Counted from the stretch's first letter, positions 20,446 to 32,929 are shown. The stretch is DNA of 64,000 bases from Brachynemurus nebulosus (GCA_035578155.1 JAPWDM010000020.1:8407269-8471268); one strand, 5' to 3'. Translations and numbers: made by a program. Notes: generated by a model not told the origin, from the sequence alone.

Positions 20446-21987
20446 TACTTCGATATAAATGTATTTTGCACCATCGAAAAAAGGGGCAAAAATCACATAA
20501 AGAGGGTTTTGATTTATTATTCTATGAAAATTGGTTTCCGAGAAAGATAATTTTTGTAATCGAAAATTCTCTATGCGCTGAATGCTGTGATAAAAGTATT
20601 TTTCTAAACTCATTGTTATGAATTTATATTCTTAGAAATATAAACAAAGACGAAAGATATACAGGCGTTAATAATAAGTTTAACTGCGGAGCTAGCACAG
20701 TATATACGAGTATATTATCTTTTCCCTTATTTTTTTATTAAATGAAGAAAAAAGGTAAGATAACTAAAATAAATTTCTTTTTTCAAAAAGTCATCAAAAT
20801 AATCTTCTTATATTTAATAACTTGTAATAAAAATATGCTTCGTTCAATGCACCATTAGTAGGTTTTTCGGTAATATGAACCTATACGATCATTTAATATA
20901 AATAATAATACGGAATTTAAGATGATATTTTTTATCTTATTTTGAAATAATATCTATTGCTTTTAGTTTAAGTCCACCTAATTTTGTTTTTCCATGAGCT
21001 TTTCTTACATAAATTTGATTTAACACGATTTAAAAAGAGAAATTTTGTTCTCATTTTGCAAGATTTAATTCGCTTTTATACTAACTATCCAAAAATAAAA
21101 ACAAAATTTTGTTATTTTTCTTGGAACTCAATAATTGGCTAGACTTCAAAACAAAAAAGCACGTGTTATTTTGATTTTCTTTTAAATAACTGAAAATCAG
21201 AGATGACATTTTTTTGAGTGCTTAACAATTCATAGAACTTCTACGAATGTTTTTATTTCATAATCAATTGAAAAAGAAGAAGAAATCAGAAAAATTTAAC
21301 TGATAGAACTTTTATTATAGAAATGTGCCTTTATTACATAGTGGCTTTTATAATTTTATAAATGGGAAACTCCTTTTAAAATGACGGTTTTTATATAAAT
21401 TTTACTGAAATGTAATAACTTGTAATTAATATTTTTGTGTTTTGTTAATTAAAAATCAGAAATATTTTTTAGCTACTTTTATAAAATAATGTACCTAACA
21501 TAATTGCAGTCAAAAAAAATTGTGCTTTTAGTGAGTTCTTTTGTTTTTTGTGTTTTTCAAATCAATTATTTTTCTGTTTAGTGTTTTTAAGTTATTTTTT
21601 GTTTCCTTTTTTCTTTTTTTTTTTTTTCAAGCAAAACTTACCTTATCTACTAAATTACTAAATTTCCAGTGTTTGTGGAATAAAATGTGCAAGCATAACT
21701 ATTAAAATGGTAAGACTAATTAAATTTTTATTTAATCTACTATTTTTTCCATAAATATTTTTTTCGGAAATCAATCTATCATGTGAAAACAGAATTAGAC
21801 GTAAATATCTATGTATGAAAAAAAATCTACCTACAAGGTTTTGTACTTTTAACGTTGTGATATTTACTGGCTAAAAATCTATTTATATGAGTTAAAATTA
21901 GGTAAAAATAAGACCAATTTGGCCGGCTCGGGCTCCCTTTGAGACCCCAGGCTACAGCACCGGCTGTCCCCCCTCTCGTCGGGCCTG
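20446..21987. other. AT-rich stretch between the right arm and the hAT-like right end
   Basis: No gene. 20460-20560 weakly resembles 4180-4280 and, in reverse, 11800-11880, suggesting parts of one old repeat. The last ~80 bp are GC-rich ('ggccggctcgggctccc') and end at the hAT-like terminus. Confidence 0.5.
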
Positions 21988-21995
21988 TTCCGGAG

Positions 21996-23902
21996 CTACC
22001 CTATACTTTGTGTTTTGTTATTATCAATGGATAATATATCATAACATAACAACCCGTTATTACTATTTTGTGAATATAGCCATAAAAAAGAAAACCATAA
22101 ATAATATTAATAGAGCAAATATATTTTACACTCTTGATTCGACCATATTGACACACAAACTAAATGTATATAATTATGTAATTTGTTCGGAATTATTGAG
22201 TATACATATACATTGATCATTATTCAAATTTTTTTTATTAATTATATTGTGTGTATTCAAGAATTATTCGTCTTTGTCGCGCATATCTCCGTAATTTACT
22301 TCGACACCACTCGAAAATTTATAAAATAATGATTATTGTCTACATACTCCAGAAAGTACTACAATAATGAAAAGGGCTTGTTTTCAGTAGGTAAAATTGA
22401 ATTTAAAAGAACTGGAATAAGTATGTGTATAATTACTAAATCGATAAAATATTATTCAGCTCTGAAAAAATTTGTCAGTTAACACGTTTGCTGTTAATGA
22501 TACGTATTATACATCTCCATGTACATATGAGCTACACACCTGACCGAAAATTAGAAGATATTGAATATTTTAAAACGGTCCGCTCTAAATGTCATGATGT
22601 ATATGGAAGAACGAAAAGGTATTGAAAGGTATAGAATGAAAGGTACTCTGATTTAAAATGTCTAGTTCCTATGTCTTACAAGGAAAGGTTCCCAGGTGTC
22701 CGCCTCCGATTTTATTGCCGCTGAAATATGTTATTCTACGTCGAAATCTAAGAGACACGTATTTTTTTATCGGCGGAAAAAAGGTTTGAAGGAGTAAAAT
22801 CGCCCCTCAAAAATTGGGGTAAAAATTTAATTTTTCAAATGTGTAAGAAATAGAGCAAAAGTTTAACTTGGCGATATTGCTCTTTTTTAAAGAGCTATCT
22901 ATTGATATTAATTTGTTCAAATTACATCAACCGGGGTGGTTAGGGGTTAAAATTTGGGGGTTAATTTTGCAAAAAGGGTGTAAAAAATAAACAATATAAA
23001 AATTTTGTTTACAGATTTGAAATCTACGTCAAAAAATCTAATTGATCTGTTTTTGCAAAATGTCCTAATATTATATCTAGGGGTAGTTAACTAAGAGGCG
23101 ACTGTGTCGAATAGTCGTACTATTTGAGTAGTTAAAGAAGTAATTCTTCATGGAAAATAATTTAAAATAATTAGCATGACTTAGAAATGAAATTCTCGAA
23201 ATCCAAATTCAGTTTGAACAATATTGTAGAGGTCATCCTCTTGAATTGCATATTAGTTTTCATATACTCGTTTTTACTATTAACACACTGACAATGAGTA
23301 ATAATGTCACAATAAGTGGCTCTGAAATTGGACTATCGTATGCAAGGTTTTTATTATTTTTTTTTGTAACGGATATTGTAGTTTTCGTTATCGGAAATTA
23401 TCGATATTGAAAATAAAACAAATTACGTGTATTGAGTTAGTATCCAGCTAGTGCCTTTTAAGGATTCCACATTTTTCCCCCCATTTCTCTCATTTTTACA
23501 TCGGAATTCAATGGTATTGTAAAATGTGTTTTAAATGCTTTATTCTTATTCTAATACCAGTAGGCGTATAGTAATTTTAAAAATTAAAAAAATATTAACC
23601 TACTTTTTTATAGCAAATGCAATACATAAATATTAAGTAATTTAAAAATGTTATTAAAGTCACTGTTTATTTATAATGTAGGAATTTTGGATTTTTATTA
23701 TTTATAAAATAGAAATTTTGGATTTTTTTGGAAAGAGAAATATCTTCATAAAAGCCTTCCAGGTCAGTATTTAAGGTCCTTTTTTAATATTTAAAAATAA
23801 AACACAAAGGCAATTGGCGGATATGCATGGGTCGGAATGCCCTCGTACGAATTGTGTTTGCTTTTTTCCTGCTAACTGCTATCGGCACAAAATTGAAATT
23901 TA
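21996..23902. other. AT-rich stretch with one G-rich dispersed-repeat-like block
   Basis: No gene. About 22680-23000 has the look of a repeated element ('ggtgtccgcctccgatttta', 'ggggttaaaatttgggggtt'), but no second copy is visible here. Confidence 0.4.
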
Positions 23903-24107
23903 CTGAGATTCAGCCTTTAAAAACTTAAAAACCTTTTTTTAAAGCCCCGATCAGCCGGACACTCATCATCAGTTTTGAAACCACCAAAATGACAAATCGC
24001 TTGTAGACTTTCTATCACATTTCGCTTGTAGACATTCAATACCGAAGATGAAGGGAAAAATTCGACTTCCGTGATGGGGCCCCGCTTGTCGCGGCGTTTT
24101 TGTTTTT
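23903..24107 (+). repeat. Dispersed ~205-bp repeat, copy B
   Basis: Second copy of 975-1185, same orientation. It directly precedes the rearranged PIN/CXC fragment, but the copy at 975 does not, so the two are probably separate. Confidence 0.85.
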
Positions 24108-24118
24108 TTAAATTACAT

Positions 24119-25350
24119 AACTATTATATTTTGCCTTTAATGTTTTCGAATTCAAATTTATATCTTCATGAACATCGTTTTGAACACCTTCTTCCGTAAC
24201 TTCTGGAACATCCGCGTTTTCGCAATTTAGGCCAATACATTCTTTGCAGAACATGGAGCAGCTAATTCCTATAATGTTCTACCGCCGCAATTTCCTTGAC
24301 AACCTTTTATACACTTGTAAGCTGTTTGCTGCAGTGAATTCTGAGGTGCAGGAGGTTTTGTTGTTTTAATTAGCACCAATCCATTTCCTGCAGTATTTAC
24401 AATTAGTACATCTGCATCTTCCCCTGCTTGTATAACGTCAATATTAACAGTGGAAAATTTTTCAACCAAATATGTAATGAGGTTTTTTTTATTATTATTT
24501 TCATTCGCTAAAAATTTTTATCGGTCACCATTCTGATAGGAATTGCATCCGGAATGTTCCAGAAGTTACGGAAGAAGATCTTCGAAACGATGTTTATGAA
24601 GATATTGAATTCGAAAACATTATGGGTAAAATATAATAGATATGTAATTTTAAAAAAAAAATATTAGAACAATTATAAGTTAGTACAATATTAAAGTTTT
24701 TTTTATACCTGAGGTTATATAAATATCAAAATTTTTAACAAATACTTTTATCATTACCTCTGATAGAGCGGAAATAATTTTTTTACTGAATAAAAATAAT
24801 TTTTGCGTGTAAAAATTAGTAATAATTTGGTATAAAAGTAAAAACTAATAAAATTGTAAAAAAGTAGGTAAAAGTAGGTGTCTCAGTCAATTTTTATCGA
24901 AAATATTTTTATCGGTCACCATTCTGACGGAAATTTCATCAGCTTTCTTTTTTGTGAACCAATACCTATACCTAAATTTACTCAAGAAAAGTACCTCACA
25001 AAAATTTAAAAAAAAGAAAAACTGAAAAATTTCTTCTTTTTTAAAATAATTTTTTTACTTATTTTGTTGAGAAAAGTTTTTTGGGTTCATAAAGTGCCAT
25101 TTCGATAGGAAATTTAATTCTCTGCAAAAAGTCATATCATGTGTATTTACGAAAATTGCATAGTTTTTGAGTAATAGTTAAAAAACTTAGGAGTCGATAA
25201 ATTGACGCCGTCCGTAAAAACCCACGCCTAAATTTAATAGCAGTTTGTGATTTTTAATCATCTTTGGGGTACAACTGAATATATGAAACAATAAAACACC
25301 TGTTACAAATTAGTTCCTTTTCCCCCTGTTTTATTATACATAGTCAATAG
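24119..25350 (-). pseudogene. Rearranged fragment of the PIN/CXC repeat gene with its 3' flank
   Basis: On the minus strand, V-N-I-D-V-I-Q-A-G-E-D-A-D-V-L-I-V-N-T-A (24446-24385) is fused by a deletion to L-V-L-I-K-T-T-K-P-P-A-P-Q and a cysteine-rich end with C-I-K-G-C-Q-G-N-C-G. Both match pieces that lie about 650 bp apart in the copy at 48.6-49.6 kb. A second, inverted scrap of the C-terminus reads on the plus strand at 24541-24640 (V-P-E-V-T-E-E-D). From 24660 to 25350 the sequence is the reverse complement of the 3' flank of the larger copy (48045-48640). A shared non-coding flank implies the gene moves as a unit. Broken and non-functional. Confidence 0.75.
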
Positions 25351-25880
25351 CCTATCAATATAATTTTAAAAAAAAATTTGGAAAACACGGTGTTTTTTTA
25401 GTGTGAAAGAACTTTATATAGAAACAAAACATAATATATAAATTAAGTTGCAAAACAATTTAGGCAATGACATTAATTATGCGTTAATTATGTTAACATA
25501 CAAAGTGTCAGTTGTTGGTAGTTTATGTGCGTAAGTTAAAGATTTTGTATTTCCCCAAAGACAATAATCTACTGGCATCAAATCACTCATTATGGAGGCC
25601 AATTTATTGAACAGTTTCTCGAAATAATATTGTTATATAAATATATACTTTGTTATTCTAATAATTTTTTATCAATTTTCATAATTATAAACGTTCTAGC
25701 GGTGTTAACTTCATAATAATTTTGCTTCCGAGATTACTAAAGTAGCGGAAGCATTGTGATCACTTTTGAAAAATAAAAAATTTTTTCTCTTCAAAATCAA
25801 ATTTTTTACGCACATTTTACGTTTTAGAGCTTCCTGAACAATTTTGGTTTGGGCCGTCCGTCTGTCTGTCCGTCTGTGTG
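25351..25880. other. AT-rich stretch, no gene recognised
   Basis: Contains 'gtccgtctgtctgtccgtct' at about 25857, a phrase often seen in arthropod repeats. The 64-codon minus frame has no domain. Confidence 0.4.
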
Positions 25881-25886
25881 TCTCCA

Positions 25887-26173
25887 ATTTTGCACCAAGT
25901 GGCATAACTTCTGAATTATTCGATTGTTTTTAATGAAATTTTCAGAAATTATGCAGTTTGGCTCCGCGATGGTCCCCTATGAATTTAATCAAAATCGGAG
26001 TAACGGTAGCAACGCCGCTACCATGTCATTCCAAAATTGCACCAAGTGGCATAACTTCTGAACTACTCAATTCTTTTTTATGAAATTTTCAGAAATTATG
26101 TAGTTTGGTTCCTATATGGTCCCCTATGAATTTAATCGAAATTGGAGTAACGGTAGCTACGCCGCTACCATGA
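25887..26173 (+). repeat. Tandem duplication of a ~140-bp unit
   Basis: 'aattttgcaccaagtggcat' through 'gccgctaccatg' occurs at 25887-26024 and again at 26034-26173 with a few differences. Non-coding. Confidence 0.9.
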
Positions 26174-26365
26174 AATCCCATTAAATGTCAATATCTTATT
26201 TACTGCTAGTCCAATCTCGCTCAAATTTTTAGGGTATATTGGGGGTTAGTTTCTAAAATATTTTTGCTATTATTTTATAATTTACCCTTTAAGTATTTTG
26301 AGTTACAACAGTTTTTTATAAACTTCAAGGCGAAAATATAATTTCACGGTATATAATATGTATAT

Positions 26366-26749
26366 TTGGTAGAATACTGTTTTAAAGCCTTTTACGACTA
26401 CGAGGAAGCTGTGTGCCCACCCTATTGGCAGCGTATTTTCATCTTTATCAGTGTCATACTGACATCATTTGATGAGGAGGGCTACAGTATCTCACAAAAG
26501 TGTTTAGATAAAAGTTTCTTTAAGAATCTTATTAAATTTTTCACGAGATCTTTTTTACAAAAGAAAATAGAAACACGGGGAATAAATTTTTTAAAATCTG
26601 TACTACAAAATCACAGTAAATATTATAACTCTCTTAAAAAAAATAAAATTAAATTAAGACATGTAAAAAAATGTAATTTTGCAACAACCTTGACTTTATG
26701 GCCTCGGATGCAATTTGAGTATCTGAGGATGAAAGCCGAGGATTCTTAA
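26366..26749 (+). CDS. Unrecognised 127-aa open frame
   Basis: The longest single ATG frame in this part of the window, MVEYCFKAFYDYEEAVC to stop 26747-26749. It has no motif I recognise; residues 24-34 are hydrophobic (I-F-I-F-I-S-V-I-L-T-S) and the second half is Lys-rich. The 3' end overlaps one arm of an inverted repeat (26700-26812), so its last residues are repeat-derived. It could be a remnant transposon frame or chance. No neighbour supports it. Confidence 0.25.
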   Translation: MVEYCFKAFYDYEEAVCPPYWQRIFIFISVILTSFDEEGYSISQKCLDKSFFKNLIKFFTRSFLQKKIETRGINFLKSVLQNHSKYYNSLKKNKIKLRHVKKCNFATTLTLWPRMQFEYLRMKAEDS

Positions 26750-26812
26750 GCATCTCAGCACTTCAGCATTTCAGCATTTCAGATACTCAAACTGCATCCG
26801 AGGCCATAAGGC
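26700..26812. repeat. Short foldback around 'ggcctcggatgcaa'
   Basis: GGCCTCGGATGCAATTTGAG at 26700 is mirrored by CTCAAACTGCATCCGAGGCC ending near 26807. The spacer holds three 'tcagcatttcag'-like repeats. Confidence 0.85.
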
Positions 26813-27736
26813 CATGCGAAAACGAAATTTCCTGCACTCTGCAAAACATGGTCATACGTCTATCATGGGGTAAGAGTGTAAGTTTGTTGGAAATTTACGT
26901 TTTTTGGATAAAATTAAGGATAAATATGTTTATCGGAATATTTTGAAAAAGAACTAACGTGTAAGCACCAGAAAATTAAATTTATCCGAGAGCCTTTCAA
27001 GAACTAATTTGTTAACAGGACAATGACCCTAAATATTCGGCATTGTAGTGAAGCAGTATTTCTTGAATTACGTACCTCATTTACTTCATACACCTCCACA
27101 GTGACTAGTTGTAAACCCTATCGAACATCTATGGCCAATATCTAGGTGTTCAAATAAGGAAACGTAATATTTCTAAAAAACAGGATTTAATTAAAGCATT
27201 AAATTGATGAGTAGAGCTAAATCAGCCTGGATTTTACAACAAAATTAATGGCATTATTTACAGAAATGAATAACGTTAAAAACTCGCATAGATATCGCTT
27301 GTTAGATGATTGCTTGTTCAATTAATATTCTGTTAAAAGCAGCAAAGTATGAACAGTATCAACCGATTTAATTAATCGAATATAAATTATTTAACGTCCT
27401 CTTTGTAACAACAGAAATTAATTTTTTTTATTACCTTTTCAATAATACAGATTGACTGTCTATTTTAACATCTAATTATATATTATTATGTCTGTTTGTG
27501 ATAAGAACCGCCTTTAATAAAGTATTTTAATATGAACGATTTTTGTTTTTATACTGCCTACTTTTTTAGATATCGATGTCACGTCATGGCCAGAAATTTT
27601 TTTTTAAGTTGAAATGATACGCATATGGGAGAAGGTTTACCATCCTTGATATAGACAGAGTAATGAGAAAAAAAAGACACTAATAGATTTACAATAGAGT
27701 AAGAAAAAAACCAGTAACATATTACAATGTTTTTTG
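26813..27736. other. AT-rich stretch, possible degraded transposon
   Basis: No intact frame. The composition resembles an eroded DNA transposon but no motif is secure. Confidence 0.35.
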
Positions 27737-28433
27737 CGAGCCTTCACTTCGTTGAATTAATCGTAAAATATCGAAATTCACATGCTTGCCAATCTGATTT
27801 TAAATCGATATTGTTGGCCAAGCTTGTCAAATGAAACGGGCTCATTGTAGAGCGGAGATAGTTTTTAATTAATTTCAGTTTTGGCAAACTTCTCTCACAA
27901 GGAGCCATGGACATACAAATAGTTAAAAAACAGTTTAAGGATAAGGGCAGGGTTAGATTTACTTTTGTGGAGGCCCCAAGGTGAGCCCGAAATACTTCAC
28001 ATGTGGGGGGCCCCTCTGAAATTTTTCAAATTCTTCTGAAAAATAGTGCGGGTGAGCAAAAAAAAAAACTAAAAAACGGTTATTCTTTCTATTCTATTCA
28101 TTAGTTTTGAAATTTTATTTCATTTTGTGGAGGCTCCTATTGTGTGGGGGCCCCGAAGCACGTGCCCAAGTGATTTTATATAAATCCAGCTCTGGATAAA
28201 GATCTCAATTATTTTTCGCAACGATTCACGGAAGACCATCTCAGTAATAAACTTAAGAATTTGCAGTGATGTCCATGAGGCTATATCATCAATTGTTATG
28301 TCAGAAGCCTCCAAACGTCTTCTCAATTTTTTTATATTTATAGTAAATGAAAAAATATAGAAAAATTTGGGGGCCTATACAAAAGCGCAGCCTGAGGCGG
28401 ACCGTCCCCTAAACCCTCTGTCCTACGTCACTG
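27737..28433 (-). pseudogene. hAT transposase C-terminal remnant, disrupted by a MITE
   Basis: Minus strand. 28326-28195 reads L-E-A-S-D-I-T-I-D-D-I-A-S-W with a following helical stretch. After the MITE at 27948-28194 the frame resumes as C-E-R-S-L-P-K-L-K-L-I-K-N-Y-L-R-S-T-M, the hallmark of the hAT C-terminal dimerisation region, ending in a stop near 27748. The usual E-R-x-F-S-K-L-K is altered (S-L-P). A hAT-like terminus (CAGTGACGTAGGACAGAGGG, minus strand) lies at 28433-28414, only ~100 bp before the coding remnant, so the element is internally deleted. Non-functional. Confidence 0.8.
27948..28194. mobile_element. hAT-type MITE inside a hAT transposase remnant
   Basis: The ends CAGGGTTAGATTTA and, reverse complemented on the right, CAGAGCTGGATTTA form imperfect inverted repeats. 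The flanks GATAAGGG (27940-27947) and GATAAAGA (28195-28202) match at 6 of 8. The coding remnant reads on both sides, which confirms the insertion. 247 bp, no coding. Confidence 0.75.
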
Positions 28434-28595
28434 ATCTTTGTTGAACACAAATGCCAAACTGAAGGTCACTAGCTACTTTCGATGTTAGGCAGATCCTTAA
28501 CAAAAATTCTATCACTTAACAAACTACTAACTACAGTAAAACTTATAAGTGTATCAAATATTCATAATTTTAATGTACTTAATTTTTATATGAAT

Positions 28596-29167
28596 AGTAG
28601 TCGAACAGAAAGTAACATTTCCACTTTTTGGCTTTTTGCTTTTTGTGCAGAATCGTAGTTATATCTATCAACTACACATCCTAGTTGAATTTGGCGTGTT
28701 AAATAGCAATAATTCTCCCCTAAAAAGGGTCCCAATCTCGGTTTTCGAACAAAAATATCCATTTCTTTATAAAAGTATTATTTCTTTATAGACTTAGATT
28801 TAGATTATTAGATTTAGTAGCTGAAAACACTAGGGAAAGTTAATCAAAGTTTCTTTGAACGACTGCTTCATCATCATTCATTACCACTATCTGTAACAAA
28901 AAGTAACATTTCCATTCAATGATTATCAAAAAGTGACACTTTCAAGTTTTAGTGACAAAAGGTATCATTTCGAAAATTCAAACTCAGTTATCTGCTGTAA
29001 TATGAAAGTTTTTAAATTGACAAAACAGTGACGTAAGGTAACTTTTTTCAATGTACAATTTTGCATAAACAGAATATTTTTAAAAATAAATGCTTACTCT
29101 TTAATCACATTTTAGTGTTTTCTGAACAAAAAGCAACGATGGAAATGCTACTTTCTGTTCGACTACT
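28596..29167. mobile_element. MITE with 27-bp terminal inverted repeats
   Basis: The left end AGTAGTCGAACAGAAAGTAA matches the reverse complement of the right end (TGCTACTTTCTGTTCGACTACT) with one mismatch, continuing to CATTTCCA. Subterminal repeats of 'aaaaagtaacatttcca' occur inside. No clear target duplication, no coding. Confidence 0.8.
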
Positions 29168-30044
29168 CCTCATATAATATAGAAATAGTAAATAGCGTCT
29201 GTATTAATAATAATTTTCAAAAAAAAAAAAGAAATAACTTATTAGTGTTATAGTTAACTCAAATTGAATTTATCAAAATAAGCACCCTAACTAAAAAAAA
29301 ACCAATATTACCAACCTACAAAAAAAATATAGACCTGTTGTATTACGCGACTTCATTTCTATTAAAGAAATTGAAATTCATTGATGTTATATATTAAAGT
29401 AGATCAAAAAGGTTGAATTTATTTATGATTATTTCATATTGCAAAATATGTCAAAATATACAAATTCTTAACACAAGAGATATTCATAATAAATAAATGG
29501 TAATGAAATATGTTAATGACAAATTTATTACACATTAATTTCTTTTGTATTTGCATTTTATTAAAAATACATAAGTTAAAATACTTTTATCAGACATGTT
29601 AGCATTTACTATTTAAAATTATGAAAAATTACAGGACTCTTGTTAGTTTAACTGTATATAAAAATACAAATGATTTTCTCTGATGAAATTCTATATAATT
29701 ACAATATTTTACCATATACAGAAATGACCTTTTATGTTACATTTTAATATTAATAATTATACAGAAATGACACTTTATGTTACATTTTAATACTAATAAT
29801 ACAAACATAAATATTACATGGACAGGTATTCCACAAATTGTAATTTCCACGATTTGATTTAAATTTAAAAATACATACTCCATCAGATGCTAAACTTATG
29901 TACCTGTAAATAAAAGTAGACAAAACTACAGAAGGTAAAGTCACTCAATATAACAAATTTGGATTGTGACTTCCCTTTTGTTATATAAAAAACTTTTTTG
30001 AATTTCTTTTCTTAAAAATTTCAGTCACTATTTTCGCTGTTTTC
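29168..30044. other. AT-rich DNA 3' of the transposase gene, with a small tandem duplication
   Basis: 'acagaaatgac-tttatgtt' followed by 'acattttaatattaataat' is tandemly repeated at 29718-29758 and 29761-29803. The matching transposon terminus was not found. Confidence 0.5.
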
Positions 30045-32929
30045 TTACTCAGAAGAACTCGATTCCAAGTTAATTACAATTCGTTCGTTGTCTTCAAAAT
30101 CCAGATTTCCCATTTCTTCTTTCAATTAACTCATTGACATGTCTAATAGAATTAGCCCAATTTTCAGGTATTACCTAACAAAAATGTAATTTTTAAATAA
30201 ACTTATAAAATTATGTATAAATTTACGCTGTGTTACCTGAGCTAAAGCATTTTGCCATAATGTTTTTACATTTCCTTGTGTATTGTTGATATTTATATTA
30301 TAATAATTCTTACACTGACTCCATGTTAATTCTATTGCATTAAAATGGCAATGATACGGTGGCAGCCTTAATACGCGGTGGCCATGTTCTTCTAATACTT
30401 CGTCTATAACAAACCTGAAAAATAATTGCAATTAAATTTTAACTAATACGGAGAATTGTTCAAGACTAAATGATAACAAAAATAATTTATTGTATTGGCA
30501 ACAAAAAAATTACGCGTACGTTTCAAGTGGTGAAAATAGAAGCTGTCTCAAGCAAAACATGTGTATATATTTCTAATTGGCGCTATAAAATCTAGTAAAC
30601 CGCACATACTTTGTATAATATACCTATTTCTGTTTCCAATTAAACGTACACAGGTATTCGCTGAGTGTGATCTACATGGTAGGGAAAACGAAATTGATCG
30701 CAGTGCACGACGTGATTAAAAAAGCAATTTAGGGAGAAAAAATTTTCATCTTTTACAATCAAACAGTAAAATCTTTGTACTATTTTTGTAATAAAATGGA
30801 AATTATAACGCGTCATGATCACTCCCAAATAAATCGTTTAGAAAAATATTTAAATTGTTTATATGTTTCTTAAAGTATTTTTCGTTGTCAGTAATACCCA
30901 TGGAACTGTATAACGATTCTCACCTTAATTATTGCCGCTAGTTGGGCCGGTGTACAGGGCCGGTGAGAGAAATGACGGGCCTCGGGCATAATAAGAAATT
31001 TTTAAACATTTTTCCCCAAAAATTCAATTAACGAGCAAAAAAAAATCGTATTCTTATTTTCTCCGGGTCCCTAACCGAGCCTGTGAGCCCTCGGGCAATT
31101 GGCCCACCTGCCCCACACTCTCGCCGGCCCTGCTTACGTAATCTTTGCGTCGCCAACACAATACTGATTTTTTTTTTAATATTCTGTGAAAAATTTTTTA
31201 ACAGTGTTGCGAAAAAAGTTTTACAAGAGAATTTATTTTAAAAAAATATGTATACCAAACATTTTACCTTTTTAATTTATTTTTATGTACTTTCGTCAAC
31301 GCTATCAATTCTCGTTTCAAAACATTACTAGGAACGTTTACTTCATTACTCTTTAACCATTCCTAAATTATAGATAAATAATTTAATATTAAAAAATACA
31401 TGAAATGATTTTGTATTGCCCAAATATTATAATATTACTCCACTCACAATCAAATCTGCTTTACGCCACGTGCTAGTTGGGCTCTTGTCTTTTAGTGTAC
31501 ACTGATATCTTGCATTATCCATTATGATAATACATTTCCCTAATTTTTGTCGTTCCAATCCTGGTATTAATTGTTCTTGGACCCATTTCGAGAAATTTTC
31601 CCCATTCATTTCTCCACGATGGTCGTCTGATTGTCTTGCTGAAGAAAATAACAAATCGGCACCTGAAACAAAACCAAAATTAGAATCTGCATGAACAATA
31701 ATAAACCTTTTTCCTTTATTTAATGGCTTATGCGGCATGTAGTCAATGTTGTCTTTCTTAATCCAAGTCTTCACAGGTTGCCCATTAGCGAATATCCATG
31801 TCTCATCTAAGAAGATAACGATTTTTGGTTCATTGTAAATTGCTTAAATATTCCCTCATAAGTCTAAAACAGAAATCTAATATTAATCTATTTTTCTTTA
31901 AAAAAAACTCAATATTCAGAAATATAATATTTACTGTATTCTCTGTCTAACTATGTGTGGTCTTTCAATTAAAACCTTTCTAGGATCAGGAGTAGTCCAG
32001 CTGAATCCCATCGTCTTCAATAATTTTCTAAAGGATGTTATTTGTTCTTCAAATTCTAAATTATTCTTGACTTCTCTAAAGATTTTTGAAACTGTTACGT
32101 GTTCACCTAGAAATCGTAATTGTAACAATTAAAAAAATTTCCCGCCTTTTCCGTGTTTCTACGAATTTTTATCATTATTAATAATATTTAGAATAAATGA
32201 ATTTTTAACAATTTCCAGATGATCAATAATGATAATACTGTCATTAAAGACGGACAAAATTATTGACTGTACTAAATGATTGACCGTAATAGAGGTATGT
32301 TAGGAATATTTAACACGATGACGGTCATGAAGAACCATGACGAAGTGACCAACTAATACACTATTTTGAAAACTAATACACTTTATATGGAGTTTTTGAC
32401 TTGGTATTGCATAGTGTCGCAGTTAATTAAGTTTCACTTGACGTCTTACAACGTCAGTGACCGTCAACCGGTTAAGTAACTTATAAAATTAATAATATGA
32501 ATCACTAATTACTGATAATATTGGTCGTCTTATGACAGTTCGTATAGTAAAAGTAGTCTCGAAGATGGTAACCCATTATTAATCTTCCAATAGCTTCCTT
32601 GGTAAAATCGTCGACCACCTTGTATGGACCCCTTTTTCTTCTTACTGTATCTTTAATCTCGCCGTATTTTAAATAAGAATTTATTATTGAAGTAGCGGTG
32701 TTTATATTAAACATGTAAATACAAATTATTTATTAGAACAAAAATTTAATTACATACTGGATAATTTTTGGTAGATATTTACCTTATGACGTTGACAAAT
32801 TCTGTTAATAAGTCCATGTTTTGAAATTATAATATTTTCTTCTGCTGCTATTTTCTTCTCGTATAAATAACTGTTGATTAACATTTGCTTAGCCGTTTTA
32901 TGTAATCGTTGATGTGGTCTGAAATCCAT
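30045..32929 (-). pseudogene. Multi-exon IS630/Tc1/mariner-type (DDE_3-like) transposase, nearly complete
   Basis: It reads leftward from ATG 32929 (MDFRPHQRLHKTAKQ). Exon 1 ends at 32783 before GTAAAT. Exon 2 lies around 32714-32528 with a helix-turn-helix-like stretch (A-T-S-I-I-N-S-Y-L-K-Y-G-E-I-K-D-T). Exon 3 (about 32108-31931) has the conserved P-D-P-R-K-V-L-I-E-R-P. Exon 4 (about 31868-31446) has V-I-F-L-D-E-T-W (first catalytic Asp) and I-I-M-D-N-A-R-Y (second). Exon 5 is about 31363-31267. Exon 6 (30416-30237) has L-P-P-Y-H-C-H-F-N-A-I-E-L-T-W (catalytic Glu). Exon 7 (30174-30045) ends I-N-L-E-S-S-S-S-E. Introns are short with GT..AG. Probable defects are a frame break just before the first Asp and another near 30120-30130. 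All three acidic residues are present. No terminal inverted repeats found. Confidence 0.8.
30955..31132. mobile_element. 178-bp hAT-type MITE in a transposase intron
   Basis: The left end CAGGGCCGGTGAGAG matches the reverse complement of the right end, CAGGGCCGGCGAGAG. It lies in the intron between exons 5 and 6 of the minus-strand transposase. The flanking 8-mers agree poorly (CCGGTGTA against CTTACGTA). Its termini resemble those at 11254 and 21987. Confidence 0.8.

Larger units (their letters stand above)
11254..21987. mobile_element. 10.7 kb segment bounded by hAT-like ends and an 8-bp target duplication, enclosing the long-inverted-repeat element
   Basis: The left end reads CAGGGCCGTCGAGAG. 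The right end, reverse complemented, reads CAGGCCCGACGAGAG. The outer flanks TTCCGAAG (11246-11253) and TTCCGGAG (21988-21995) agree at 7 of 8 positions, the length and position expected for a hAT target-site duplication. No hAT transposase is seen inside. Either a large non-autonomous hAT element captured the 8.6 kb inverted-repeat element, or that element inserted into a smaller MITE of this family. The short MITE at 30955-31132 has related ends (CAGGGCCGGTGAGAG), which favours the second reading. Segments 11254-11882 and 20446-21987 lie between the hAT ends and the arms. Confidence 0.65.
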
